Shown here piece by piece: positions 1-9,466 of a stretch of DNA of 64,000 nucleotides. The stretch spans positions 7,123,820 through 7,187,819 of the forward strand of contig OX393568.1 of NCBI GenBank assembly GCA_947652115.1, written 5' to 3'. This DNA is from Blastomussa wellsi. Lineage: Eukaryota > Cnidaria > Anthozoa > Scleractinia > Plerogyridae. Position numbers and translations under genes: made by a program. The notes beneath the pieces were generated by a model that was given only the letters and a program-made list of their open reading frames with translations, was not told where the DNA came from and made no database searches. Every line of letters starts with the position of its first letter. The stretch's first letter is position 1.

Positions 1-18
1 AGCTAAAGCAATAAAAAA
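1..18 (-). other. Probable splice acceptor of TOMM5-like intron 1
   Basis: On the minus strand this reads as a long T-rich tract ending in TTTAG at 7-3, followed by CT. The polypyrimidine tract and phase (1 nt from exon 1 plus CT gives GCT, Ala) agree with the donor at 1071. The rest of the exon lies outside the window. Confidence 0.45.
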
Positions 19-204
19 GAAACAGATCTGGAGTTAGTGAAACCTTTTCTAAGAGACACATATTTATCCTGTACTTGAACTGGGTGAAGGGTTAACATCA
101 CTGTTGCCATTTGCTGACATGAAGGACAGAAACAATGACTACAGTCAGGACAAGGCTATTACTGTCTGCACTGTTTCCCAACAGGATCTCTTGCTAGAGT
201 TCAA

Positions 205-306
205 AGGAGCCTGATACGCTGGATCGGTCACATGCTTCACGAGATACTCTCAGATGGTCACCCAAGGGTAAAAGGAGAAGGGGTCGTCCCAAGAGCACCT
301 GGAGAA
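205..306 (+). pseudogene. LINE reverse-transcriptase C-terminal remnant
   Basis: Two plus-strand reading frames together give the tail typical of endonuclease/RT-type LINE ORF2 proteins. Positions 205-240 read RSLIRWIGHMLH, and after a frameshift 255-306 reads WSPKGKRRRGRPKSTWRTT, which matches the family pattern W.P.GKRRRGRPK.TWRR. The two halves lie in different frames and no long ORF surrounds them, so this is a dead, 5'-truncated insertion. It sits inside the presumed first intron of the TOMM5-like gene on the opposite strand. The clade (CR1, L2 or RTE) cannot be decided from this piece. Confidence 0.7.
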
Positions 307-631
307 CAACAAGCAGAGCTCTAGACCCTGGAGACTTTCATGTGACTTTCTTAACGGTCGCTTCATGGTCATGACATCGTTTTTCCAGATTTTGTCACAA
401 CAATAATGACGCTATCAAGCAAACAGAGTCGGAAAACTCACGGGATGCATTCAGGATAAAAGAAAGGCAGGTTTTGTTTCATTTTAATGGATTTCATACT
501 GTTTGGCAGGAAAGAGTATCCGGAAGTCACGAAGCTTTCTGTTTGCTTTTCGATAAAAAAACAGTGTCCAGGAGATGAAATTTTTTGAATCACGTGATCG
601 AGATTGGCGCAGTGCAAGAGAAAATTCAGCA

Positions 632-665
<34 letters not shown>

Positions 666-1071
666 AGGTCGACATAACCAAAGGGTCACGCGAATGCAAA
701 AAAGACCTTACACTAATATGTTTTGTGTGACCAGTGTGAACAACACAACATAATGACATAGCAGGAACATAGTGACTAAAGCTACATGAACATAACCACA
801 TATTGAAAAGATTGATCCTTTTCTTTATGTCGTTATGTCGCCAGTGTGAACCGGGAACCAGCCTATAACGAGACACCCCTGTGAGAGGACGTGGAGATGT
901 CAAGTTCCACTTTCACGGTCGATCCACCTCCCTCCCTTCACGCCTTTCAATTGGCCACTCCAAAGAAAAGCCCAAAGAAAGAAATCAAAGAAGATGCTAA
1001 AAATCAACCAAAAACCTTGTATATCGTATAGACGTCATTGCGTTGCATTTATAAACCTGATCAGTCCTTAC

Positions 1072-1201
1072 CTAATCTAAGGAACGCGACGTAGCCCACG
1101 AACGCTTTCATTGTAAACCATACGTTCTGTTCGGCTTTTCTTCTCTCGTCCTCCACAGCAGCTTTATCGGGTGATTTATCAGCCACGGGTAAGCGAAACA
1201 T
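1072..1201 (-). CDS. TOMM5: TOMM5-like mitochondrial import subunit, first coding exon (partial gene)
   Basis: The minus strand reads MFRLPVADKSPDKAAVEDER followed by a helix ending KAFVGYVAFLRL, then G|GTAAGG, a good splice donor at 1071-1070. Tom5 family proteins are about 50 residues: MFR start, charged linker, and a single outer-mitochondrial-membrane helix of the form RNFLIYVALLRV followed by a short basic tail. The exon fits that layout. Codon phase after the donor is 1. Minus-strand positions 18-3 end in TTTATTGCTTTAG, an excellent acceptor, so exon 2 probably starts at position 2 with CT, giving an Ala codon, and continues off the window. An in-frame upstream ATG at 1258 would add 19 hydrophobic residues. 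I prefer the ATG at 1201 because it reproduces the MFR start. Tom5 is a small partner in the TOM translocase pore. Confidence 0.6.
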
Positions 1202-1340
1202 AACGATACAGAGGAACGAAATTACTAACAAGCGTTTCACATCGACCAGCTTCCACACGCGTTTTCGCAGAAACTACGTCACTTACGGCACGCCAAAAAT
1301 CTCCTTCCCCAGTCCCCACTCATCCCACTCACACTTTTGC
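1202..1340 (-). promoter_or_regulatory. TOMM5-like 5' UTR / promoter segment (duplicated at 5.8 kb)
   Basis: Sequence immediately upstream of the TOMM5-like start. It contains an in-frame upstream ATG (1258) and a stretch (1231-1327) that recurs at 5813-5911 with high similarity, including the shared blocks TACGTCACTTACGG and TTCCCCAGTCCCCACTCATC. TACGTCAC resembles a CRE/ATF site. Promoter identity is inferred only from position. Confidence 0.35.
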
Positions 1341-1394
1341 TTGAGAGCCAAGGAACGACTTGGAACTACTTGTGACCCCCCACTTGTCAGTCAA

Positions 1395-1487
1395 ACCCAC
1401 TGGCATTCCACTACATACAGCTTACGTTGTAGCAGCCTGTGCAATCTTCTGTGCTGGCTCTACTGCACATGGAGGGGGTCCACTAAT
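1395..1487 (-). pseudogene. Decayed 93-bp fragment of CBP coding sequence
   Basis: This segment aligns without gaps to 10403-10495 inside the last exon of the CBP gene, with 10 mismatches in 93 by my count (about 89% identity), same orientation. Read on the minus strand it gives [20 protein letters not shown] and then a stop where the gene has Gln. Similarity ends abruptly on both sides. On the right it stops next to the TAACAATTATTCC start of a foldback-type repeat. It is therefore a non-functional exon piece, perhaps carried by a transposable element or left by a local duplication. Confidence 0.85.
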
Positions 1488-1873
1488 TAACAATTATTCC
1501 ACGAGTGCGCGTTGGACATGAGATGGTAGATAGCCAACGAGGCACGTAAAAAACGCCCAAAAATATTGTACAAACATTGCGAAAAATGCATTCTTTTACG
1601 CGTACACCTACCATATTTGTAGGTCAATGGTATATGAACTCATATACCATTGCCTCTAAACCAATCAGAACTCAGGAAATGCAATATATCATAGTTAGTT
1701 TTAAATAATGAGGCTTACTAAACCATCGATTAATTTTTGCGTGTACTCATTCGCCAAAACACGTCACGTGGTACAAATCGGATAACAGGTATTTAACAAT
1801 TATTCCACGAGCGCGCGTTGGATATGAGATGGTAGATCGCCAACGAGGCGCGTAGCTCCGAGTTGGCTATAAC

Positions 1874-1908
<35 letters not shown>

Positions 1909-2085
1909 TTTTATTAAAAACGCCCAAAAAACATTGTAAAAACATTGCGAAAAACGCATTTCTTTTACGCGTACACGTACCCCATTTGTAGGTCAATGGT
2001 ACGTATATGAGCTCGTATACCAAATATTGCTTCTAAGCCAATCAAAACTCAGGAAATGCAATATACCATAGCTAGTTTTAATAAA
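1488..2085. repeat. Two tandem copies of a foldback-type repeat
   Basis: Copy 1 (about 1488-1707) and copy 2 (about 1794-2085) share, in order, TAACAATTATTCCACGAG, the GCGTTGG...ATGAGATGGTAGAT block, a stretch with AACATTGCGAAAAA and CTTTTACGCGTACAC, and AACTCAGGAAATGCAATAT. Copy 2 retains a second inverted arm that copy 1 lacks. No coding capacity is visible. Probably non-autonomous DNA elements. Confidence 0.75.
1798..1908. repeat. Inverted repeat (foldback) within the second repeat copy
   Basis: CAATTATTCCACGAGCGCGC at the left is answered at the right by GCGCGAGTGGAATAATTG. The arms continue through TTGGATATGAGATGGT / ACCATCTCATATCCAA, leaving a short loop near 1850. Arms are near-perfect over about 40 bp. 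Confidence 0.85.
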
Positions 2086-2399
2086 AGGCAATATACCCCG
2101 TCCAATTTGATATCCGTCACACGATGTTATGGAGGAGTGCAAAACAAACGTCACCTTTCACGTCACCTTTTCAGCTCTATTCAGAGTTTGAGAAAAAAAA
2201 CCACTGTAAATCAATCAATTTTCTTTTATTTCAACCGCAATTGTGCAGAGTTTATCACTATAGGTTTTTTCTACTGCGACAAATGACGTGGAAATTAATC
2301 GGAGGGTTATAAACCAAATAAACCCTTTTGTGGCATAAATATTACTGATACTCAAAATTTCACAATTGCCCTTGAAGCTTCACTTCTCAGTCAACTGTT

Positions 2400-2485
2400 T
2401 ATTTTTGGACAATCTTTCAGCCTCGGGCATTATCCTCCAATATACCAGCACTAGCCACCTGAAGGGGTTTACTTCGGGTACGATC
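2400..2485. repeat. Dispersed repeat, paired with 31222-31305
   Basis: Both places share TTTGGACAATC.TTCAGC.TCGGG, a short purine-rich join, and GCC.CCTGAAGGGGTTTA in the same order. A low-copy dispersed repeat of unknown class. Confidence 0.55.
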
Positions 2486-2641
2486 CTCTGAGATGATCTA
2501 GATGACGATCAGCGATCCGAGATCTTAATAAACGATGATAAGTCAAAGACTACTGCAAGGCTGAAACAACGTGATATATTTTGAACAATATTTCGGCTGG
2601 CCAGACCAGCCTTCTTCAGGTTTAGATGTTTAGATCTCTCG

Positions 2642-2716
2642 GATCATGGTGCATCAAAGGCGCTGGCGAATCCACTCTGAAAAAGGATTCGCCCGTTCCT
2701 TTGATGCACCATGATC
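2642..2716. repeat. Perfect 75-bp hairpin
   Basis: Outer arms 2642-2660 and 2698-2716 (GATCATGGTGCATCAAAGG and its exact complement) enclose a 4x4 internal loop, inner arms 2665-2673 and 2685-2693 (GGCGAATCC / GGATTCGCC), and an 11-base loop. No mismatch in 28 paired positions. Neither strand encodes anything recognisable. It could be a tiny foldback element or a structured transcript. Confidence 0.9.
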
Positions 2717-3118
2717 TGAGTGATCTCGGAATCCGGATCACACCAAAGGAACGCACCCTTACTAACCACTCTGGGACTTAAAGTCGCCGTAACTTTGAGC
2801 GACTTAAGCAAAATTGGTCGCTAAAAACATGGCAACTTAAAGCCACTTGAGGTGATCTTAGGCAACTAAAATTACTGTATTGTGGAGGGATTTCACCAGC
2901 GACATAAGACATTGCAGGCTAATCTCACTTGGGCTAATAAGAATAAGCAGGCAGGCATGATTTTAAACCAGCCCAGTTACACTACATTGCATTTTTCGTT
3001 GAGTGAGAATCAAATTTTACTTTAGCATGACCAAAATTTTAAGTTCTATTCTATAGCCTAGACATACCATAAAATCCAATCTAGTTTAAATGGACCTTCT
3101 ATTAGGGTTGGGTACTAA

Positions 3119-3372
3119 CCGCAAATCGTGTTGTTTCTTGTTTCTACTTCGAATGAGAATATGTTATTTCGAGCTATTTTGAAGTGATTTCAAGGCGATT
3201 TTGAAGGGGTCTTCGTTTTGCACTTTAGGCAATGTTTTGTACAAAACGAAGACCCTGGTCAAATTCGTCGCAAATCTTGTTGTTCCTTGTTTTTACTGTG
3301 GTCGAGAATCGTGTTCCAGCAATTTTCAAGTTATTTAAAGACGATTTTGAAGGGGTCTTCGTTTTTGGGTAT
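3119..3372. repeat. Two direct repeats of about 100 bp
   Basis: Copies at about 3119-3220 and 3268-3370. Each starts CGCAAATC.TGTTGTT.CTTGTTT.TACT and ends CGATTTTGAAGGGGTCTTCGTTTT. An inverted scrap, AAAACGAAGACCC, lies between them. Non-coding. Confidence 0.7.
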
Positions 3373-3544
3373 TCGGTATTCGTTTTGTAAGTTTTGTCCA
3401 CTGGGCTGTGTACGCATCATACTTTTTCGTGATCTCTCGGTACTCTTCGTCAGAGATTTTGCCGTCAACGAGCGAAGCAACGCTATAGAGTATGGAATGC
3501 CGTTTTTTTCAAAAATACTTTTTTGTTATTTATAAGACTTAACT

Positions 3545-3925
3545 TGAAATATATAAAACTTCTTGTCATTGAAATAAAACTTTCGGGCTTATGTATAAAA
3601 CTTGAACCAAAATATAAAACTGGTTGCGCAATATAAAACCTGTTGGAGATATAAAACTTGTTGGGAAATATAAAACTTCCTGCAAATATATAAAACTTGC
3701 TGCGCAATATAAAACTTGTTGCGCAATATGAAACTTTTTGCACATATATAAAACTTGGTGCGCAATATAAAACTTGTTGGAAAGATATAAAACTTCCTAC
3801 ACAACGTACAACATATCGGAAAATATAAAACTTTGTACATTTATAAAACTTGTTCAGTGGGAAATATAAAACTTTGTACATGATATAAAACTTGTTGCGC
3901 AATATGAAACTTGTTGAAGATTTTT
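3545..3925. repeat. Left subterminal array of TATAAAACTTG units
   Basis: Irregular tandem units of about 20 bp, consensus close to ATATAAAACTTGTTGCGCA, roughly eighteen copies. They are the inverted counterpart of the array at 5095-5670. Long open frames on the minus strand here are by-products of the stop-poor repeat and not genes. Confidence 0.85.
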
Positions 3926-5094
3926 GCGTAAGTTCTTCTTCGGCGACCGAAGTAAATTTACGAATTCTTCGCAATGAATTCGTCCAATTTCTCGACGAAC
4001 GTCCTCTCTGATGGGCTAAGGCAAAACCTCTTTACGGTCGATTTGAGATTACCAATCGGATGTTTTAACCTTGCAGAAAGCACTTGCTCTGAATGTGTGT
4101 CTGAGTTCTCTGCATGTTTGAATAGTGGAACTGTGCTGTCAGCGTGGAAATAACTGAGCTCTTGAAACAGCTTCTTAAAACGGACGAAGACCTTTTTTAA
4201 CTGATAGGTACAGGGAGCATCTGCATTGGCTGGAGGAAGAGGGTAATGACAAAAGCTTTCGAAGCCAACAGGAACCTGTCGGTGCAGGCAGAACTAGATC
4301 GCGAAGATGACTACGGTTTGATATTTCTAAGTGATTTAGTCGAAAATCAAAGGACTAAGGGACCTTGGTTTGACCTTGTCAAACATAGCAACAATGATTG
4401 GTGTATCATGAATAACTTTGCACAGACGTCGAACAGAATTGGGGATTGAAGAGAACTCCGTTATAGTGAAATTGATCATAAGGAACTTGACGTATTTGTC
4501 AGGTCTCTTTTTGGGTTTTTCCTAACTCTGGAGAAGTAATAGGGAGAGAAGTAATATTGCAGTAGGATCCCATAAGCCTCACTCTTCCCAGTTGCTAACC
4601 AGTTGAAAAGGAGACTGCCTGTGCACTTGAAGATTTCTGTAAAATGTGAAAGCATAGGCACGAGAACTTAGTTTGAAAAGTCGCACTCGTACTCAATCTC
4701 GTACTCCGATCTGAAGGTCTCTAATGATGCGAGGAGCACTTCACGGGGTCGAGGGGTTAATGTTTCGAGACGGTCTAGGCTACGAGAGTCGATCCAACGA
4801 GTGGACCTCAGAAGGAGAGAGCGTAGACAGAGTGTATCGAGTTCCAGGGGCCAAACAGCCTGCCAAGCAGAGTTTTTTTTCTCGGGGAGGGGGGGGGGGT
4901 GGGGGCAGCAATGTTAAACATGCCCAATCCACGATACGCAAAAAGAGGGCAACAATCGGCACATTCTGGGTAGATCGACTTGTTGGCTCCGAATTTTCGG
5001 AGGACCTGTTAAGGAGGATGAAGGGGGGGGGGGGGGGGGGAGTGTCCCTGAAAACCAAGGTTGTTATTATTGTTATTATCCTTAATTATATATT

Positions 5095-5670
5095 TGCAAG
5101 ACATTTTATCTTGCGCAACAAGTTTTATATATGTGCTAGAAGTTTTACATTTCCCAACAAGTTTTATATATGCATATGCATGTGCAAGACATTTTATATT
5201 GCGCAACAAGTTTTATATATGTGCTAGAAGTTTTACATTTCCCAACAAGTTTTATATATGCATGTGCAAGACATTTTATATTACGCAACAAGTTTTATAT
5301 ATGTGCTAGAAGTTTTACATTTCCCAACAAGTTTTATATATGCATGTGCAAGACATTTTATATTGCGCAACAAGTTTTATATATGTGCTAGAAGTTTTAC
5401 ATTTCCCAACAAGTTTTATATATGCATGTGCAAGACATTTTATATTACGCAACAAGTTTTATATATGTGCTAGAAGTTTTACATTTCCCAACAAGTTTTA
5501 TATATGCATGTGCAAGACATTTTATATTGCGCAACAAGTTTTATATATGTGCTAGAAGTTTTACATTTCCCAACAAGTCTTATACTGCGCAGCAAGTTTT
5601 ATAAATGTGCAGGAAGTATTATATTTCCCAACAAGTTTTATGTTGCGCAACTAGTGTTATATTTTAGTAC
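5095..5670. repeat. Right subterminal array with 82-bp higher-order unit
   Basis: TGCAAGACATTTTAT recurs at 5095, 5183, 5265, 5347, 5429 and 5511, i.e. 82 bp apart after the first interval. Each 82-bp unit is itself four variants of the 20-bp AACAAGTTTTATAT motif, so the array has a higher-order structure. It degenerates to single 20-bp units by 5590-5670. Overlapping 60-80 residue ORFs here are repeat artefacts. Confidence 0.9.
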
Positions 5671-5796
5671 AAGTTTTATACATAAGCCAGAAAGTTTTAG
5701 TTCAATAACGAGGAGTTTTATATATTTCAAGTGAAGTCTTATTAATGACAAAAAAGTATTTTTGAAACAAACGGCATTCCATAATAGAGGGACGAA

Positions 5797-5912
5797 ACTA
5801 CGGACAAACGCGAAACGTTTCACATCGAGCAGCTTCTTCACGTGTTTTCACAGGAAGTACGTCACTTACGGCGCACCAAAAAATCTCTTTCCCCAGTCCC
5901 CACTCATCCCTT
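5797..5912 (-). pseudogene. Duplicated copy of the TOMM5 upstream/5' end
   Basis: Positions 5813-5911 match 1231-1327 in the same orientation. The minus strand contains ATGAAGAAGCTGCTCGATGT, the counterpart of the upstream in-frame ATG at 1258, but the frame stops after 19-20 residues at the transposon target site. No TOMM5 coding core follows directly. This is a partial duplication later hit by the 2.3-kb transposon. Confidence 0.6.
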
Positions 5913-5929
5913 TACATGGAGGAAAATCC

Positions 5930-6690
5930 GAGCGTTCTGATTGGTTCTTTCTTGGTTGGGATTTTGCCGCATGCCACAAGGACGGTCATAAGCCGCGTAA
6001 TTTTGCTTGAGAACTGCAGAAAGAAAATGTTTTCAAAATCGTGGTAGCTTGTTCTTTCTGAGTTGTTCGCGGCATTAAAGAAAACAAGTTGCAGTAAATT
6101 ACAAGAGACAAAGGACAGAGCGACTGCTACAACCAGATAAGACAGATAAGAATGGCGACAGTTTAACAGCACATCGAGGAAATGAAATCCAAATCGCAAC
6201 GAAATGTCAAGAATAGCGGAAACGCTATTAGGAGTTTCATTAGTCCGTTTTCGAGGTCGATATTTAGTCTTGTCTTCAAACAGAAGTATCAGAGGACTTT
6301 TTTCTAAAACTGTGCGAATTGAGCAGTTTTTAGAGCAATACGATTCACCAGAAGACAGCATATTAAAACAACCCCACTATAAACACGCACCAGACCAAAT
6401 GCCAAATAAAACAGGAAATTGAACTTAGCAACCGTCATTCGATCTAATGAGTTTGTGGGAAAGCGCGGCTCGTGAATGGGTCGCCAATAAAACAAGAGTT
6501 GTGATTGGACAATTAGTTTTGGCGCGAATGACTCAGGAATATCTGAGCCAAGTTGTGATTGGCTAATCCGTGGAAAGGAATGTGGTTCGGGTTGAAGCAG
6601 CCGTTAGTGGGGAGGAGCATTGCGTGACGACCCCAATAACGGCTGCGAAGGAGACAAGAGATTGCGCAGTACGGACTGGAAAATGCATGA
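5930..6690. other. No recognised gene
   Basis: A 149-codon open frame (minus, 5912-6361) and a 72-codon plus frame overlap here, but neither shows a motif I recognise. Several short TGATTGG-type motifs are scattered through the block. I see no supported gene. Confidence 0.4.
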
Positions 6691-6696
6691 CCCGAC

Positions 6697-7110
6697 AATC
6701 TCGTCCCCAGAGCCCGCTTTTCTTTTGGTGGGCAAGAACATTCTCGTCCCCATAGCCCTTTTCGTTTCTCTTAGCCGGCAGGGTCTTGGCACGAGAAACG
6801 AAGGGCTCTGGAGACATACGATTTCAAGTCCGAGATTCTAGGACTTCCGGACTTCATGTATATAACATTGATGGTTCTACATGTTGAGTGTTGCAATAAG
6901 GCGGCCGGCAAACATTTTCACTTCTGTTTAAGATTTCTTTGTTCTCAACAGCCAATAAAGAAAATTCGAATTTTTTTGAAAATCGTATGTCCCCAGAGAC
7001 CTTCGTTTTTCGTGCCAAGGCCCTGTCGGCTAAGAGAAACGAAAAGGGCTATGGGGACGAGAATGGAGCAAGAACTGACCAAAAGAAAAGCGGGCTCTGT
7101 GGACGAGATT
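6697..7110. mobile_element. Foldback/MITE with about 125-bp arms
   Basis: The left arm begins AATCTCGTCCCCAGAGCCCG and is mirrored at the right end by CGGGCTCTGTGGACGAGATT. Shared inner blocks include CTTAGCCG.CAGGG / CCCTG.CGGCTAAG and CATACGATTT / AAATCGTAT. The spacer is about 150 bp. A partial related end (TCTCGTCCCCAGAGGCCG) recurs near 7857. No coding capacity. Confidence 0.85.
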
Positions 7111-7208
7111 GATGACCCGAGTGCCATAATAAACTACTTACTGATCCACCTTCGAGCCGTACTGGAGAATATTGGCCATTGGTCGTTTTTGTACGGACCT
7201 CGCTGCGC

Positions 7209-7815
7209 TAGGGCTTGCCACAAGTTGCTCGGCAACTTTTTGGCATCTTTTCCAATTTCGAGCAACTTTTTTCGTTTCGAGCAACTTTTTGCATTAATTC
7301 TGAGCAATTTCTAGTTTTCTAGATATCGGAGAAGCTTTTAGAGCTTCAATTGGCCATGCTTCCACATTTTATGTTTCAGAAGACAATTTGTGAATTTCCT
7401 GTGAAAAAGGAGCAGTTCCTCCCCACTGGGGCAGATCATGGGCAAAAGATGCATGCAGCCGGGCTGCTAGGTCAGCGATTTTTTAAAATACAAAATGGCG
7501 GACTCGAGTGTTTCAGATCCTTTGATTGATTGATTGATGATTGGTTAGACGTCTTGACTTTGAACAGGAAAGACAATTTTATTTGCTCATAATAGAATTA
7601 TTACAAGCTTAATATTGATATTTGATGCGTAGTATTTACTCATACGTATTGTACCTGTACATATTTTTGCATCAGACCAAATGAAACAAGAGGAATTAAA
7701 AAAGTTTTTGCTTTTTTCAGCAACTTCAGAGCAACTTTCGTTACAAAAAGCAACTTTTGAGCAACAATTTCGGGCAACTTTTTGGGAAATCTCGAGCAAC
7801 TTGTGGCAAGCCCTA
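7209..7815. mobile_element. About 0.6-kb TIR element, termini TAGGGCTTGCCACAAGTTGC
   Basis: The left end TAGGGCTTGCCACAAGTTGC at 7209 is exactly complementary to GCAACTTGTGGCAAGCCCTA ending at 7815. Inside both ends are runs of a degenerate GAGCAACTTTT motif in inverted orientation, i.e. subterminal repeats. Non-coding. The class is unknown. Confidence 0.8.
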
Positions 7816-8468
7816 CACTGCGCTCGGTCCGCACTGCTTCGACATCGGGCCCATTCTCGTCCCCAGAGGCCGCGATCCTTTTGGTCAGCACCAAGAATAG
7901 CGAACTCCGGAAAGGTGGAGAGGCGGAGTAAATGGGCAAGTAATTCATGGCTGCAAACATAGTCGCCCTTCCGCTTCAAAACGGTAGCCTATGTTGACGG
8001 CGGTTTAGTTGGGGAAGCGTAAGCAATCGAACGCCGCGAAAAAAAAAACGCTCGCTTACACACATTAGCGAACAAGCCATGATTTATTTCAGGCTTTTTC
8101 ATCCCAATTGCTTAGATTGGAAATTCACTGCGATGATCAATTCTCATTTCATCTACATCCGCAGTTCAAATATGAATTATTTGATACACCAAAATTTGTT
8201 GCAGAAAGTAAAATTCAAGTCTACTGCGCGCAAAAAGTTGTCTCAACTTGCGACTCTGCATCTGTTGAAAGTTGCTCACATAGTTAGTAATACGTGAAAC
8301 AATGTGTTTTAACTTGCAATGTAACAATATTGCGCGACAAGTTGAAAGAAAATGTTCCCGTATTGATAGTGGACCTTATATGGTAAATAAAGATCGAGCT
8401 TTGAACAGTCTTCGCTTTAACAAGCAATCAATACAAGTTGTAATGGCTTTCGAAATAAGGGCTTTAAT

Positions 8469-8881
8469 TTTATTTACAAATTATAAGAAGGCTAATAAGC
8501 ACACAAACGTTGTGAAAAGTGCACACATTTATTGGTACACAAGCACGTTTGGACAAATATATATGCATTGTAAGAATGTGCGCTTTATACAGTGCCTCTT
8601 GACTGAAGACGTTCAAAAAAACTCTAAAACTAAAATTCCTTCAAGTGTTGTTCCTCTCTGACTTTTGTCGAGGGATCGATCCCTCACGAGCTGATATTTA
8701 TCAGCTAAACAGCTATACAAATTAATTATATAATAATGGTACGAATGGTAGAAAATTTCGTCATCTTGATTCTCACGGCGATAAAACTACATATAAAGTT
8801 TGCTCCATAAAGTACATTTCATCTCTTCTCTCTCCTTACTTTAAAATTCTCTTTTTTCCCCATCGGGTTTTTTCTTTTTTA
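8469..8881 (-). other. Probable 3' UTR of the CBP gene
   Basis: Directly downstream of the CBP stop codon. AATAAA signals on the minus strand occur at 8533-8528 and 8474-8469, either of which could terminate the transcript. No other gene is recognised in 7.98-8.88 kb. Assignment is by position only. Confidence 0.4.
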
Positions 8882-9434
8882 TTATAAATTTTCGACATAT
8901 TTAGTCAACTGATCTTGTGGCGTGAGCGGCGAATCTTCCTGACCAATTGACAGGTCCGGGTCCGTGGGAGTCTGGAGCGGGGGAAGCGTCATACGCGCGC
9001 TGAACAACGGTTTGTCCATCAACTGATTGTCCATTTGGGGTGTAGACGCTTGATGCGGCGAGGGAGTGGGCCGAGGAGACGTTAGTGTAGTTTGTTGTGG
9101 GCGTGGCGACATGGTGGGCTGCTGACGTGGGGATGCTCCCGTTGGATGCGGCTGCGGGGACATGACCGGTCGAGGTGACTGCGATGGATGTATATGTTGC
9201 GGCGACATTGGGTTGGCGGATTGAGGGGACATCAGGTGCGATGGAAATTGCGCTTGTTTCGCTTGGAAGTGTTGCGGTAAGGACGCCTGTGGTTGGCCAT
9301 TGTGCGGATGCATCATTCCCGCTTGCGAATTGGTCATTTGATTCTGAACTTGGCCTCTTCTCATTGCGTTCATTTGCGAAAAAGGAGGAAGCTGAGGTTG
9401 TTGGAACATGTTTTGCTGTTGTTGCTGCTGTTGA

Positions 9435-9466
<32 letters not shown>

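Larger units (their letters stand above)
3491..5783. mobile_element. 2.3-kb DNA transposon with long TIRs and subterminal repeat arrays
   Basis: The ends are TATGGAATGCCGTTT at 3491 and its complement ending at 5783. They are flanked by a perfect 6-bp target-site duplication ATAGAG (3485-3490 and 5784-5789). Inverted similarity continues inward for about 100 bp (AAAATACTTTTTTGT, AAGACTT.ACTTGAAATATATAAAAC, CTTATGTATAAAACTTG) and then passes into mirror-image arrays of a roughly 20-bp AAGTTTTATAT-type unit on each side. The interior (about 3930-5060) has two poly-G runs (4889-4899, 5023-5040) and no recognisable transposase, so the copy is non-autonomous. A 6-bp duplication does not by itself fix the superfamily. 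The insertion lies beside the duplicated TOMM5 upstream segment. Confidence 0.85.

Noticed and set aside
2585..2625. Hammerhead-ribozyme-like core on the minus strand (CTGAAGA, GGCTGG hairpin, GAAA, AT-rich helix)
   Set aside because: The core order and a possible helix III fit, but no complementary helix I is found around the putative cleavage site and there is an extra base before helix II. Chance or a retroelement end is more likely.
4724..5227. 167-codon ORF with polyglycine
   Set aside because: The Gly runs come from poly-G tracts and the end from the transposon array; no homology recognised.
5061..5734. Series of overlapping 60-80 residue Cys/Tyr-rich ORFs (KFYICARSF type)
   Set aside because: They are frame shadows of the stop-poor 82-bp array inside a transposon; each start recurs every 82 bp and no codon bias or conserved end is seen.
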